Translations under genes and position numbers: made by a program
Source of the DNA: Gordonia lacunae
GTDB taxonomy: Bacteria; Actinomycetota; Actinomycetes; Mycobacteriales; Mycobacteriaceae
Length of the DNA: 64,000 bases
Assembly: GCF_002149015.1 (NCBI RefSeq)
Contig: NZ_NGFO01000018.1
Coordinates: 1-64,000, forward strand
Reading direction: 5' to 3'
Shown: positions 51,391-59,514 of the stretch, piece after piece
Layout of the letters: every line of letters begins with the position of its first letter
Numbering within the stretch: position 1 is the stretch's first letter
Notes under the pieces: model-generated
The model's database searches: none
Told to the model about the DNA's origin: nothing
What the model saw: only the letters and a program-made list of their open reading frames with translations

Positions 51391-52071
51391 CTAGCTCTGC
51401 TCTTCGATCACGCCACACGCGATACGTGCACCGGCGTCGCCGGTCCGCAGGGTCTCGGGGTTCGCGCCGCCCGGGTATTTGTCGGCCGGGATGTTGCCGA
51501 AGTTGTCCGGCTTCTCGTGGATCATGATCGTCTTGCCGATCAGCTGCTGGAGGGTCACGGCGTCGGTCGTGGTGACCGTCCGGCCGGTGTGATCCTCGAG
51601 GATGTTGATCGAGATCAGGTCGCCGCTCGAGGGGTGACCGGTGTTCCCGTCCACCTGCAGGTGTCCGCCCGCGGAGGTGAACGCCTGCGAACCGCCGGCG
51701 CCCGCGTCGCAGGTGCCGTTCTCGTGGATGTGCATGCCATGGAACCCGGCGGGGAGGTCGCCGGCGGTGACGCGCACGTTGATGGTGACGGGCTCGGCGG
51801 TCTCACTGGCCGCCGAGATGTGGGCCTGACCGACCACCTTGCCCGAGGTGTCCTTGATCTCGGCGACGGCGATCTGACCGCTGGGCTCGCTGTCGACGTC
51901 GTCTTCGGCACCGGGCGGGAGGGGCGCATCGCTGACGACGGGCGGCGTCGTGCCCGGGACATCCGTGGGCTCCTGGTCGGGACTACACCCGGCCAGTGCC
52001 ACGCCGATCAGTCCCGCGGAGACCAACGCGGCGAGGGCGCGGGGCGCGGCGAGTTTGGAACGTCCGGACAT
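51391..52071 (-). CDS. sodC: Superoxide dismutase [Cu-Zn], lipoprotein
   Basis: This 226-residue extracytoplasmic Cu,Zn superoxide dismutase has a signal peptide that ends at the lipobox LAGC (Cys29). Metal-site segments are GFHGMHIHENGTC, SAGGHLQVDG with GHPSSGDL, and the C-terminal GARIACGVIEE. It detoxifies superoxide at the cell envelope. A Thr/Pro/Asp linker of about 35 residues separates the lipid anchor from the enzyme. The neighbourhood matches that of mycobacterial sodC. Confidence 0.96.
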   Translation of the reverse strand: MSGRSKLAAPRALAALVSAGLIGVALAGCSPDQEPTDVPGTTPPVVSDAPLPPGAEDDVDSEPSGQIAVAEIKDTSGKVVGQAHISAASETAEPVTINVRVTAGDLPAGFHGMHIHENGTCDAGAGGSQAFTSAGGHLQVDGNTGHPSSGDLISINILEDHTGRTVTTTDAVTLQQLIGKTIMIHEKPDNFGNIPADKYPGGANPETLRTGDAGARIACGVIEEQS

Positions 52072-52188
52072 GTCACTCCTTGTTTGGCGGACAATGGTTT
52101 TCAGGATCAGGGCGTTTGTCGGGGTCGGGGGTTCTCGGGTCAGCGGTGCGTCGACGTCGTCACGGGGTGCGGCCTCGTCTCACGACGG

Positions 52189-52671
52189 TCACGCGCCACT
52201 GACCGCGGTCACCACGACCACCGGGATACCGCCTCGGCAACGCGTGAACGAGGTCGGACGCTCTTCGACGGCGACCGTCCCGCCCAGCGCCTCCGCCACC
52301 TCGTCGGCCTGGGCCTTGTCCGTGTCGTCCTCGTGGAAGATGGTGTTCTCGCTGAACCCGCCCGCGGTGTAGTTGCCGGGTTCCGCCATCTGATAGCCCT
52401 TGGCCTGCAGCAATTCGGTGACATCGGAGGCCAGGCCCGCGACCTGACCGGCGTTGATCACGCACAACCGCTTCCCGGTCGATGCCGCACTGGTGGACGG
52501 CGACGAGGTGGGCGTCGACGACACGGTCGTCGCGGCCTCCGTCGTCGGCGAGTCGTTCCCCGCGGTCGCCGCGGAATGCCAGCCGAGGCCGATGAAGACG
52601 ACGGCGACGGCAAAGAGCATCATCGCCCCCGCGCGCAGCGGCAGGCGATTGGGCTCACGGTCTGCATTCAT
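52189..52671 (-). CDS. LytR_C domain membrane-anchored protein
   Basis: This 160-residue protein has an N-terminal membrane helix (AGAMMLFAVAVVFIGLGW), a Ser/Thr linker and a LytR_C-like domain (VCVINAGQVAGLASDVTELL written here as RLCVINAGQVAG; ENTIFHEDDTDKAQADEVA). The equivalent position in M. tuberculosis is Rv0431. A role in cell-envelope assembly is suggested by the domain but not proven. The ATG at 52671 has AAGG about nine bases upstream, and a GTG three bases earlier is possible. Confidence 0.87.
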   Translation of the reverse strand: MNADREPNRLPLRAGAMMLFAVAVVFIGLGWHSAATAGNDSPTTEAATTVSSTPTSSPSTSAASTGKRLCVINAGQVAGLASDVTELLQAKGYQMAEPGNYTAGGFSENTIFHEDDTDKAQADEVAEALGGTVAVEERPTSFTRCRGGIPVVVVTAVSGA

Positions 52672-52718
52672 CACCGACGACCTTAACGCACCGTTCGAGG
52701 GCGACCGGGTTCAGCGGG

Positions 52719-53090
52719 TCAGGTGATCTCGAAGCCCAGACGACGCGCGGCCCGGGCCTTCTGGCGTGTCGCCCGCAGACGACGGAGCCGCTTGACGAGC
52801 ATCGGATCGGCCGCGAGCGCCTCGGGACGGTCGACCAGCGCGTTGAGCACCTGGTAGTACCGCGTCGCCGACAACCCGAACAGCTCTTTGATCGCTTCTT
52901 CTTTGGCACCGGCGTACTTCCACCACTGCCGCTCGAACGCGAGGATGTCGTGTTCGCGGCGGGTCAGTCCGTCCGCGCCGACCTCGTGCGGATCGAGCGG
53001 CGCGGCGGTCCCGTCCGCCCCGATCCCGGCGTTCTTGTCGGGGGTGGGTTGATCGCCCTGTTTCTGGCTACGCGCTGCTGCGCTGTCCAT
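52719..53090 (-). CDS. DUF3263 protein
   Basis: This 123-residue protein has the DUF3263 core LTRREHDILAFERQWWKYAG, continuing as EEAIKELFGLSATRYYQVLN. That part looks like a helix-turn-helix fold, so it may bind DNA. The N-terminal 40 residues are polar and disordered and the C-terminus is basic. It matches Rv0430 in type and position. GAGGGAG lies just upstream of the ATG. Confidence 0.9.
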   Translation of the reverse strand: MDSAAARSQKQGDQPTPDKNAGIGADGTAAPLDPHEVGADGLTRREHDILAFERQWWKYAGAKEEAIKELFGLSATRYYQVLNALVDRPEALAADPMLVKRLRRLRATRQKARAARRLGFEIT

Positions 53091-53349
53091 CTCACTCCCT
53101 CAGATACAGTCAACGACCTCACACCACCGCTGACGTGCACCGATTCGCTGGGCGATGCGGGTGCGGACGTCGCCTCGCGACGACGAATGACAGCGGTGTG
53201 GTTCGCAGACAATCTAACCACGGCGGGCCGGTCCGATCGCGCTGTGACTCGCCACGGTGCACAGTCCGCCGGTTCCGGGTGACGACGCCCACTGTTAGGC
53301 TGCCCTTACACATCTCCGACCGGGGGTGCGATCGATCGGGGACACAGAG

Positions 53350-54201
53350 ATGACGACAGCCGTAACCGGGACCGAACGGCCCCGTCGAGCACTCGTGGGA
53401 GCCCTCGCCGCCCTGGCGTCGGTGGCCGCGATCGCCGCGGCGGCAACCACACCCCCCGCGCCCGCCACCGCGGCTCCCGCCGATCGTGTCGTCGTCATCG
53501 TGCCCGGTCAGCAGCTCTACGCGGGCGATGCCCAGAACGAGGAGACGTTCCGTCCGCTCGCCGACGCGATCCGTGCCGACGGGCACACCGTGGTGTATGC
53601 GCACGCCGCCGGACGCGACGTCGCATCCGACGCCCGGCTCATCCAGCGGACGGTCGCCCCCTTTGTCGGCACGGCATCCTCGATCGGCATCGTCGCCCAC
53701 AGCGCGGGCGGCCTCGGCGCCCGGCACTACCTGAAGTTCCTCGGCGGGTCCGCCGTCGTCGACGAGTACGTGGCGATCGGGACGGCGCAGTACGGCTCAC
53801 CCGGTGGATGCTCGCAACCGCGTGACGCGGGGTACGACACCTGTATGTACGCCGACGCGATCACCGCCCTCAACCGTGGTCCCGACGCCCCCGGCCCCAC
53901 CCGCTACTCGGTGGTGCAGAGCGATGGCGAATGGACCGACGGCCGCCTCGACGGGACCGCACAGTGCCGCGCGTATTCACCGGTCCCGCTCGCGAACACC
54001 GGTTTCGACCACACCATCGAGATGCGCGACCCGGCGATCATCGCCGATGTGCGGACCTCGCTGCGCGGGTCGTGCGCCGGCTCGGTGGTGACCCAGCCGG
54101 TCGACAGCTTCGACTGGCAGTCGACGCTCTTCCCCGGCATCCCCGGCCCCGCCGGTGACGCCATCCGCGACGCCGTACCCGGCGTCGTTCCTGCGCCCTG
54201 A
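53350..54201 (+). CDS. Secreted alpha/beta hydrolase (lipase class 2-like)
   Basis: This 283-residue exported protein has an RR-containing, long signal peptide that ends near the APATAA segment (about residue 42). The mature enzyme has [20 protein letters not shown] and the nucleophile elbow [14 protein letters not shown] with Ser118. A C-terminal His is in [13 protein letters not shown]. The pattern fits secreted triacylglycerol lipases or esterases of class 2. Several Cys residues could form disulfides. It stands between the DUF3263 and def genes, which are adjacent in M. tuberculosis, so it looks like an insertion into a conserved block. Confidence 0.85.
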   Translation: MTTAVTGTERPRRALVGALAALASVAAIAAAATTPPAPATAAPADRVVVIVPGQQLYAGDAQNEETFRPLADAIRADGHTVVYAHAAGRDVASDARLIQRTVAPFVGTASSIGIVAHSAGGLGARHYLKFLGGSAVVDEYVAIGTAQYGSPGGCSQPRDAGYDTCMYADAITALNRGPDAPGPTRYSVVQSDGEWTDGRLDGTAQCRAYSPVPLANTGFDHTIEMRDPAIIADVRTSLRGSCAGSVVTQPVDSFDWQSTLFPGIPGPAGDAIRDAVPGVVPAP

Positions 54202-54221
54202 GCAGCGCTAAGGTGAGCGCC

Positions 54222-54824
54222 ATGGCGATTCTCCCGATCTGCATCGTCGGCGAGCCGGTCCTGCACCAGCCGACCACTCCGGTCCCCCTCGACGCGGACG
54301 GCCGTCCGTCCGATGAGGTCGTCGGTCTCCTCGACGACATGTACGAGACCATGGACGCCGCCCACGGCGTGGGCCTCGCCGCCAATCAGGTGGGTGTCGG
54401 GTCCCGCATGTTCGTCTATGACTGCCCCGACGGCGACCGATCGGCGGCTCGCCGGCGCGGCGAGGTCATCAACCCGGTTCTCGAGACGTCCGAGATCCCC
54501 GAGACCATGCCGGATCCCGACGACAACGACGAGGGTTGTCTGTCGGTGCCGGGCGAGCAGTTCCCCACCGGCCGCGCCGACTGGGCGCGCGTCACCGGGG
54601 TCGACCGGACCGGCACCGAGGTCGTCATCGAGGGCGAGGGGTTCTTCGCCCGCATGCTCCAGCACGAGGTCGGCCACCTCGACGGCTACCTCTACGTCGA
54701 CGTCCTCGTGGGGCGCAATGCCCGCGCCGCGAAGAAGGCGATCAAGCGGAACAACTGGGGCGTGCCCGGACTCACGTGGACGCCCGGCGAGGTCGCCGAC
54801 CCGTTCGGCCACGACGACGACTGA
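54222..54824 (+). CDS. def: Peptide deformylase
   Basis: This 200-residue peptide deformylase removes the formyl group from nascent proteins. The three motifs are GVGLAANQ (49-56), EGCLSVP (104-110, Cys106 as metal ligand) and QHEVGH (147-152, ligands His148 and His152, catalytic Glu149). Gly rather than Asp in HExGH is also seen in mycobacterial Def. The ATG at 54222 has AAGGTGA upstream. The next gene (GNAT) starts 25 bp later. Confidence 0.96.
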   Translation: MAILPICIVGEPVLHQPTTPVPLDADGRPSDEVVGLLDDMYETMDAAHGVGLAANQVGVGSRMFVYDCPDGDRSAARRRGEVINPVLETSEIPETMPDPDDNDEGCLSVPGEQFPTGRADWARVTGVDRTGTEVVIEGEGFFARMLQHEVGHLDGYLYVDVLVGRNARAAKKAIKRNNWGVPGLTWTPGEVADPFGHDDD

Positions 54825-54849
54825 CTCGCTCACGCGCGTGGAGGTCTCG

Positions 54850-55833
54850 ATGTCGGGTGCGGTCGTCGGTGACCGCGTGGTCGTCCGGTACCGGCTGGGC
54901 GACGCCACGCCTGCCGACTGGCGGGGTGATCCCGCAGCTGCCCGATCAGATGTGACCGGCATCCTGCTCGACGACGCCGGTCCGCTGCGGATACGACGCG
55001 ACGACGCGGAGTTGTCGATCCCGCTCGCTGCGGTCACGTCGGTGCGCCTGCTGTCGGCGAAACCCGTGCGTAACAGCGAGATCCGCAGTCTGGAGGGCGC
55101 TGCTGCCGCCGCCTGGCCCGGCGTCGACACCGAATGGCTCGACGGCTGGTTCCTGCGGGCCGGCCACGGATTCAGCAGACGCGCGAACTCGGCGGTGCCC
55201 CTCGGGCGCCACGCACGTCCGGACGCATCGACCCTGCGACGCATCGGCGAGTGGTACGCCGATCGCGATCTCCCCGCGCTCCTCGCGCTGCCGGAACGAC
55301 TCATCCCGCCGACCGCGGTCGTCGGGGACCCCGGGGTCGAGGTGCAGATGCTGACGGCCGACCTCGCGGCCCTCCACGCGCGCGTCGGCGAGAGAACTTC
55401 GCGCCCAGTACGGCTCGAGACCGCGCCGGACGCCGGATGGCTGCGCGCGTACAGCACCGGGCGTGCCTCTCGGCAGCCCGATGCGGCCACCGGTGTCGTG
55501 ACCGCCGGGGACGGCCCGCTGACCTTCGCGACCATCGGAGACGCGACGGCGATCGGGCGGGGTTCGGTGACCGAGGCACCGGACGGACGGCGGTGGCTCG
55601 GATTGACCGCGCTGTGGACCGAGCCGAGCGCGCGTGGAAACGGGCTGTCCTCCGATGTGGTTGCGGCCCTGACGGCGTGGGGTGTCCGCCAGGGCGCCGA
55701 CGCGGTCTACCTGCAGGTCGAGTCCGACAACCGAGTGGCCGGGTCGTGGTACCGCCGTCTGGGCTTCGGGTTGCACCACACCTACCGGTACCTCACGCCG
55801 GACCTGCCGGCCACGCCGGGGAGCGTCCGATGA
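54850..55833 (+). CDS. GNAT family N-acetyltransferase (Rv0428c-like)
   Basis: This 327-residue protein has a C-terminal GNAT domain: ALWTEPSARGNGLSSDVVAA (acetyl-CoA loop, RGNG) and LQVESDNRVAGSWYRRLGF. The N-terminal half has a small beta domain and a linker, typical of the Rv0428c-type proteins located between def and xthA. The substrate is unknown. The ATG at 54850 has GGAGG five bases upstream and is preferred to the GTG at 54838. It overlaps xthA by ATGA. Confidence 0.88.
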   Translation: MSGAVVGDRVVVRYRLGDATPADWRGDPAAARSDVTGILLDDAGPLRIRRDDAELSIPLAAVTSVRLLSAKPVRNSEIRSLEGAAAAAWPGVDTEWLDGWFLRAGHGFSRRANSAVPLGRHARPDASTLRRIGEWYADRDLPALLALPERLIPPTAVVGDPGVEVQMLTADLAALHARVGERTSRPVRLETAPDAGWLRAYSTGRASRQPDAATGVVTAGDGPLTFATIGDATAIGRGSVTEAPDGRRWLGLTALWTEPSARGNGLSSDVVAALTAWGVRQGADAVYLQVESDNRVAGSWYRRLGFGLHHTYRYLTPDLPATPGSVR

Positions 55834-56618
55834 GAATCGCCACGTGGAACGTGAACTCGATACGCGCCCGGTCGGAGTCCGTCGTCGCCTGGGCGGAGGG
55901 CGCGGATGTCGACGTACTGGCCTTACAGGAGACCAAATGTCACGACGACGCGTTCCCGCTGATGAGCTTCCTCGCCGCCGGGTACGACGTCGCGCATGTC
56001 GGGCAGGGCGCCTACAACGGGGTCGCGATCGCTTCGCGGGTCGGGCTCGACGACGTCGAGATCGCCTTCGACGGGGTGCCGACGCATCCGGTCGACGGTC
56101 AGCCGATCCGGGAGGCGCGCTCGATCTCCGCACGCTGCAACGGCGTCCGCGTCTGGAGTCTGTACGTGCCCAACGGCCGGACCCCCGATGACCCGCATTA
56201 CACCTACAAACTCGCGTGGCTCGACGCGCTGCGTGACCACATCACCCTGAGGCTCGCACACGACCCGGCCGCCGAACTGATGCTCGCCGGCGACTGGAAC
56301 GTCGCGCAGACCGACGACGACGTGTGGGATCGCGAGTACTTCGACGGTCGCACACATGTCACGCCGCCCGAACGGGCAGCCGTGCAGGGATTCCTGGATG
56401 CCGGTCTCGTCGACTCGGCCCTTCCCTACGCGCCCGGGTACACCTTCTGGGACTACACCCAGCTGCGCTTCCCCCGCAACGAGGGCATGCGCATCGACTA
56501 CGCCTTCTGCTCACCCGCCCTCGACACCCGCATCATGGGAGCCCACATCGGGCGCGATGCGCGAAAGGCGAAGGGCGCCAGCGACCACGCCCCGGTGATC
56601 TTCGACGTCGCGGACTGA
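55830..56618 (+). CDS. xthA: Exodeoxyribonuclease III
   Basis: This 262-residue EEP-family AP endonuclease / 3'-exonuclease for base-excision repair has the motifs WNVNSIRAR, LALQETKCHDD (metal Glu), LYVPNGR, LAGDWNVAQTDDDVWD (catalytic Asp/Asn) and SDHAPVIFDV (catalytic His). The ATG overlaps the GNAT stop. It is the last gene of the def-GNAT-xthA operon and converges on the siderophore-interacting protein gene, with 18 bp between stops. Confidence 0.96.
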   Translation: MRIATWNVNSIRARSESVVAWAEGADVDVLALQETKCHDDAFPLMSFLAAGYDVAHVGQGAYNGVAIASRVGLDDVEIAFDGVPTHPVDGQPIREARSISARCNGVRVWSLYVPNGRTPDDPHYTYKLAWLDALRDHITLRLAHDPAAELMLAGDWNVAQTDDDVWDREYFDGRTHVTPPERAAVQGFLDAGLVDSALPYAPGYTFWDYTQLRFPRNEGMRIDYAFCSPALDTRIMGAHIGRDARKAKGASDHAPVIFDVAD

Positions 56619-56636
56619 CCCCGGCGCGACCCGGTG

Positions 56637-57383
56637 TCAGGCGAACGACTTCCCGACGATCCAGTACGCCTGGGATTTCACCGACTTCTTGGGCAGTCCG
56701 AACTCGCTCTTGAACAACCCCGCCACCGCGCGGGTGTTCGTCGAATCGAGTGCGACCCAGCCGAAATGGTCTGCGGCGTCGAAAGCGGCGGATCTCACGG
56801 CCTCGACCAGCCCAGCTCCGTCCGACCCGCGGGCGATCCAGTGGACCGTGTCCTGATCGCGGACCCGCAGCGGCAACGACTTGTCGCTCTCGTGCTGGTA
56901 CTCGAACCAGATCGTCGCGCCCGCCCCGGACTCGCCGAGCGAGTCGAGCAGCGAGTTGATCGCGGGGAGCGAGGCGGTGTCGCCGGCGATCAGCCAGCCC
57001 GCGGGCGCGGGCTCGGGAATCGCGAACTTGGAGCCCATGAGAGTGGCACCGATGGTGTCCCCCACCTGTGCGTCCTGGGCCCAGCGGGCCGCGGTGCCGT
57101 CGTGGATGGCGAACTCGATGTCGAAGGTGTCCGTCGTCGGGTCGGGATCGACCAACGTGTATCCGCGCTGGTGCATCTTGCCGCCGTCGGCGAACCAGAG
57201 CCGCACCCACATGGTCGGATGCGGTGTGGTGCCGGCGAGGAGCCCGCCGCCGCGGAAGCGAAGCCGCAGATAGTGATCGGTCACCGACTCCGTCGCCACG
57301 ACCGTGAAGGTGAAGTCGTCGGCGCCCAGGATCTTCATGACCGCGCCCTGCCAGCCACGGCCCTTGGTCGATACCTCGCTCAT
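56637..57383 (-). CDS. Siderophore-interacting protein (flavin-dependent ferric reductase)
   Basis: This 248-residue ViuB/SIP-family protein has the FAD-binding motif QRGYTLVDPDP (RxYT) and NAD(P)-domain segments GWLIAGDTASLPAI and IWFEYQHESD. These enzymes reduce Fe3+-siderophore in the cytoplasm and release iron. AGAGAGG is eight bases before the ATG. It lies downstream of the MbtM-like gene on the same strand, but a hairpin separates them, and no iron box was seen in its own upstream region. This suggests read-through or another control. Confidence 0.92.
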   Translation of the reverse strand: MSEVSTKGRGWQGAVMKILGADDFTFTVVATESVTDHYLRLRFRGGGLLAGTTPHPTMWVRLWFADGGKMHQRGYTLVDPDPTTDTFDIEFAIHDGTAARWAQDAQVGDTIGATLMGSKFAIPEPAPAGWLIAGDTASLPAINSLLDSLGESGAGATIWFEYQHESDKSLPLRVRDQDTVHWIARGSDGAGLVEAVRSAAFDAADHFGWVALDSTNTRAVAGLFKSEFGLPKKSVKSQAYWIVGKSFA

Positions 57384-57404
57384 GTCTGAACCTCTCTACA
57401 GCGC

Positions 57405-57432
57405 CTCCCCGGCCCGATGACGGGCCGGAGAG
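57405..57432. terminator. Hairpin after the fatty acyl-AMP ligase gene
   Basis: A 12-bp stem with one mismatch (arms 57405-57416 and 57421-57432, core CCGGCCCG) and an ATGA loop. It lies 57-84 bases after the AMP-ligase stop and just upstream of the siderophore-interacting protein start. Confidence 0.6.
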
Positions 57433-57488
57433 ACACTGTCATTCTCGTGACCGCCGGCATGACACGACGCACCACGGAAAAACCGGAC

Positions 57489-59138
57489 CTACTGGAAGGT
57501 GCCGTCCTCGACCATCTGGCGGGTCTCGAGGCGGCGGATCTTGCCGGATGTGGTGCGGGGCACCGAATCCGGCGCAACGAAGATCACCTCGGCGGGCATG
57601 ATCCCGCATGCCGATGCGACTTCGGAGTTGACCTCGGCACGCGCCTTGTCGGGGTCGGAGCCCTTGTATTCGGCGAGGATCACCAGTCCCGGGCGGGCTG
57701 ACCCCTCACCTCGTGCCATCGCCACGACACCGCCGCGACGAACCCCGGCCACCTCGGCGGCGGCACGCTCGATCTCGATCGGGAACAGGTTGCGGCCGGC
57801 GACGATGATGACCTCCTTGGCCCGGCCGCAGATCACCAGCCGGTCATCGACCAGGTAGCCGAGGTCGCCGGTCGAGAACCATTCACCCGCGCCGAGATCG
57901 GCGTCGCCGAGGTACCCGCGCATCATCGACGCACCGCGGATCTCCACGTGCCCGACGTTGCGACCGTCGATCACCGGGACGTCGACATTCGGTTCGACGA
58001 TGCGAACCTGCATGCCGCCCAGCGGTTTACCGAGGATCGCGTACCGACGGCGAATGGGTTCGCCACCACCGGGCGGGGTCACGCTGACCTCGTCGTAGTG
58101 GGCACCTTCGCCGACCGCGGGCATCGTGACCGCACAGGCGGATTCGGCCATGCCGTAGGCGGGTGCCGCGGCGGACGGGTCGAAGCCGAACGGTGCGGTC
58201 GCCTCGAGGAACTTGTCGAAGGCGTCGGCGTCGATGGGCTCGCCACCGCTGATCGCGACGCGCAGGTGCGACAGGTCGACGTCGCGCAGCAGTTTGCCGT
58301 AGCGGCCGAGGATGTCGTAGGCGAAGTTCGGTGCCGCGGTGACCGTGGTCTTGGTCTCCGTCAGCCACTGCATCCACTTGAAGGGCGCCGCGGCGAAGGC
58401 CGTGTTCGGCACGATGTAGGCCGAGATCCCGGTGGTCATCCCGGCGAGCAGGAACATCAGGCCCATGTCGTGGTAGAGCGGCAGCCAGCTGAAACCGGTG
58501 TCGCGGGTGCGGTGGAGACCGAGCCGGCTCACGAGTTCGATCGCGTTGGAGTAGACGGCCGAGGCGGGCAGGACCGCGGTCTTGGGGTCTCCGGTCGAGC
58601 CGGCGGTTCCCTGGAGGACGGCGATCGTGTTGCCGTTGACATTGCGTGCGACGAAGCCGGTGGTGTCGGCGCCGAGGCCGTACTCACCTACTCGCGCGAT
58701 GAGCAGCCGACCCTCGACCTTCGAGAGGAGGTCCAGCTGAGCACCGCTGCCCAGCACGGTACCGACGCCGATCGACACGAACCGCTGGTAGGTGTTCTGC
58801 GCCCACCGCTCCTCGTCCGCTCCCCGGATCGGCCCCGGCAGGATGCTGACCGGAACGCCGGCGAGCCAGGCGCCCTGGATGGCGGCGATCAGATCCACCG
58901 TGGGGTCCCCGATCAGACCGAGGGCCTGCGGCTCGTGCAGCTCGCTGTCGGCGAGCAGTTGGACGGCGATCTGCTCCGCACGGGCGTGGACCTCACGCCA
59001 GGGGGTCGTCACCCACTCGCCGGTGTCGGAGTCCAGGACGGACAGACTCGTGTCCCCCGCAAGCATCGCCTCGCGAACGGTGGCCGCCAACGCATTGGTC
59101 GAGCCCGATTCTTCCAGGATCACGCTGTTCTGCGACAT
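57489..59138 (-). CDS. mbtM: Fatty acyl-AMP ligase, MbtM-like
   Basis: This 549-residue ANL-family adenylating enzyme of the FAAL type used in mycobactin assembly has a P-loop-like segment QGTAGSTGDPKTAVLP, SWLPLYHDMGLMF (typical of FAALs), APAYGMAESACAVTMP, and the C-terminal Lys in TTSGKIRRLETRQMV. MbtM activates a fatty acid and loads it on the acyl carrier MbtL. No carrier is visible here. The ATG at 59138 opens a protein of normal length, and GGGAAA is the weak ribosome-binding site. An iron box lies at 59274-59292, upstream, so iron-dependent repression by IdeR/DtxR is expected. Confidence 0.88.
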   Translation of the reverse strand: MSQNSVILEESGSTNALAATVREAMLAGDTSLSVLDSDTGEWVTTPWREVHARAEQIAVQLLADSELHEPQALGLIGDPTVDLIAAIQGAWLAGVPVSILPGPIRGADEERWAQNTYQRFVSIGVGTVLGSGAQLDLLSKVEGRLLIARVGEYGLGADTTGFVARNVNGNTIAVLQGTAGSTGDPKTAVLPASAVYSNAIELVSRLGLHRTRDTGFSWLPLYHDMGLMFLLAGMTTGISAYIVPNTAFAAAPFKWMQWLTETKTTVTAAPNFAYDILGRYGKLLRDVDLSHLRVAISGGEPIDADAFDKFLEATAPFGFDPSAAAPAYGMAESACAVTMPAVGEGAHYDEVSVTPPGGGEPIRRRYAILGKPLGGMQVRIVEPNVDVPVIDGRNVGHVEIRGASMMRGYLGDADLGAGEWFSTGDLGYLVDDRLVICGRAKEVIIVAGRNLFPIEIERAAAEVAGVRRGGVVAMARGEGSARPGLVILAEYKGSDPDKARAEVNSEVASACGIMPAEVIFVAPDSVPRTTSGKIRRLETRQMVEDGTFQ

Positions 59139-59273
59139 TCTCGTTTCCCGTTCTCGCCAGCTCGTGGCGTCGGTCGTGTGATCGTCTTCCGGTCGTGTCA
59201 GCGACCGAGTGGTCCTACCGCGTGTCGTCGCCGACCATCGGCCATTGGCGAACTGACCGTCCGCTTCCTTTGG

Positions 59274-59292
59274 GTAGGGTAGCCTAATCTTT
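59274..59292. promoter_or_regulatory. Iron box 1 (AMP-ligase side)
   Basis: On the minus strand the central TTAGGCTACCCTA matches the second half of the IdeR/DtxR consensus TTAGGTTAGGCTAACCTAA. By eye 14 of 19 positions match. It lies 136 bases upstream of the AMP-ligase start. Confidence 0.6.
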
Positions 59293-59360
59293 CTGGGACA
59301 CAAGACCCAGATCCTGTCGGCGCGCAGCGTGATTCACATCATCCGATGAGACGTTCGAGC

Positions 59361-59379
59361 CGAACTTAGGCTAACCTAA
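59361..59379. promoter_or_regulatory. Iron box 2 (central)
   Basis: CGAACTTAGGCTAACCTAA contains a 14-base perfect match (TTAGGCTAACCTAA) to the IdeR/DtxR consensus, 15 of 19 overall. Confidence 0.75.
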
Positions 59380-59432
59380 TTCGCGTCGGCTCGTGGGGCT
59401 CTCGCCGGCATGCCCAGGGATTGGGCAGAGCG

Positions 59433-59451
59433 GTTAGTTAGTATAACCTAC
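59433..59451. promoter_or_regulatory. Iron box 3 (NRPS side)
   Basis: GTTAGTTAGTATAACCTAC matches about 13 of 19 consensus positions. It contains TATAAC, a possible -10, and lies 64 bases before the NRPS ATG. Confidence 0.55.
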
Positions 59452-59514
59452 CCTAAATGCGGGTTCCCCAGCCTGAGTAACCATGTCACCGAACTGCGAG
59501 AGGCACGCCGGCTG

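Larger units (their letters stand above)
59139..59514. other. Divergent siderophore promoter region
   Basis: These 376 bp lie between the divergent AMP-ligase and NRPS genes and hold three IdeR/DtxR-like iron boxes. The strongest is in the middle. No other gene is seen. TATAAC at 59442-59447 inside the third box could be the -10 of the NRPS operon. Confidence 0.7.

Noticed and set aside
57384..57488. Iron box upstream of the siderophore-interacting protein
   Set aside because: No stretch resembling TTAGGTTAGGCTAACCTAA was found. Only a terminator-like hairpin is present.
59410..59514. Upstream ATG (59410) for the NRPS
   Set aside because: The extra 35 residues overlap iron box 3 and the likely -10, and do not resemble a carrier-domain N-terminus. 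The ATG at 59515 fits better.
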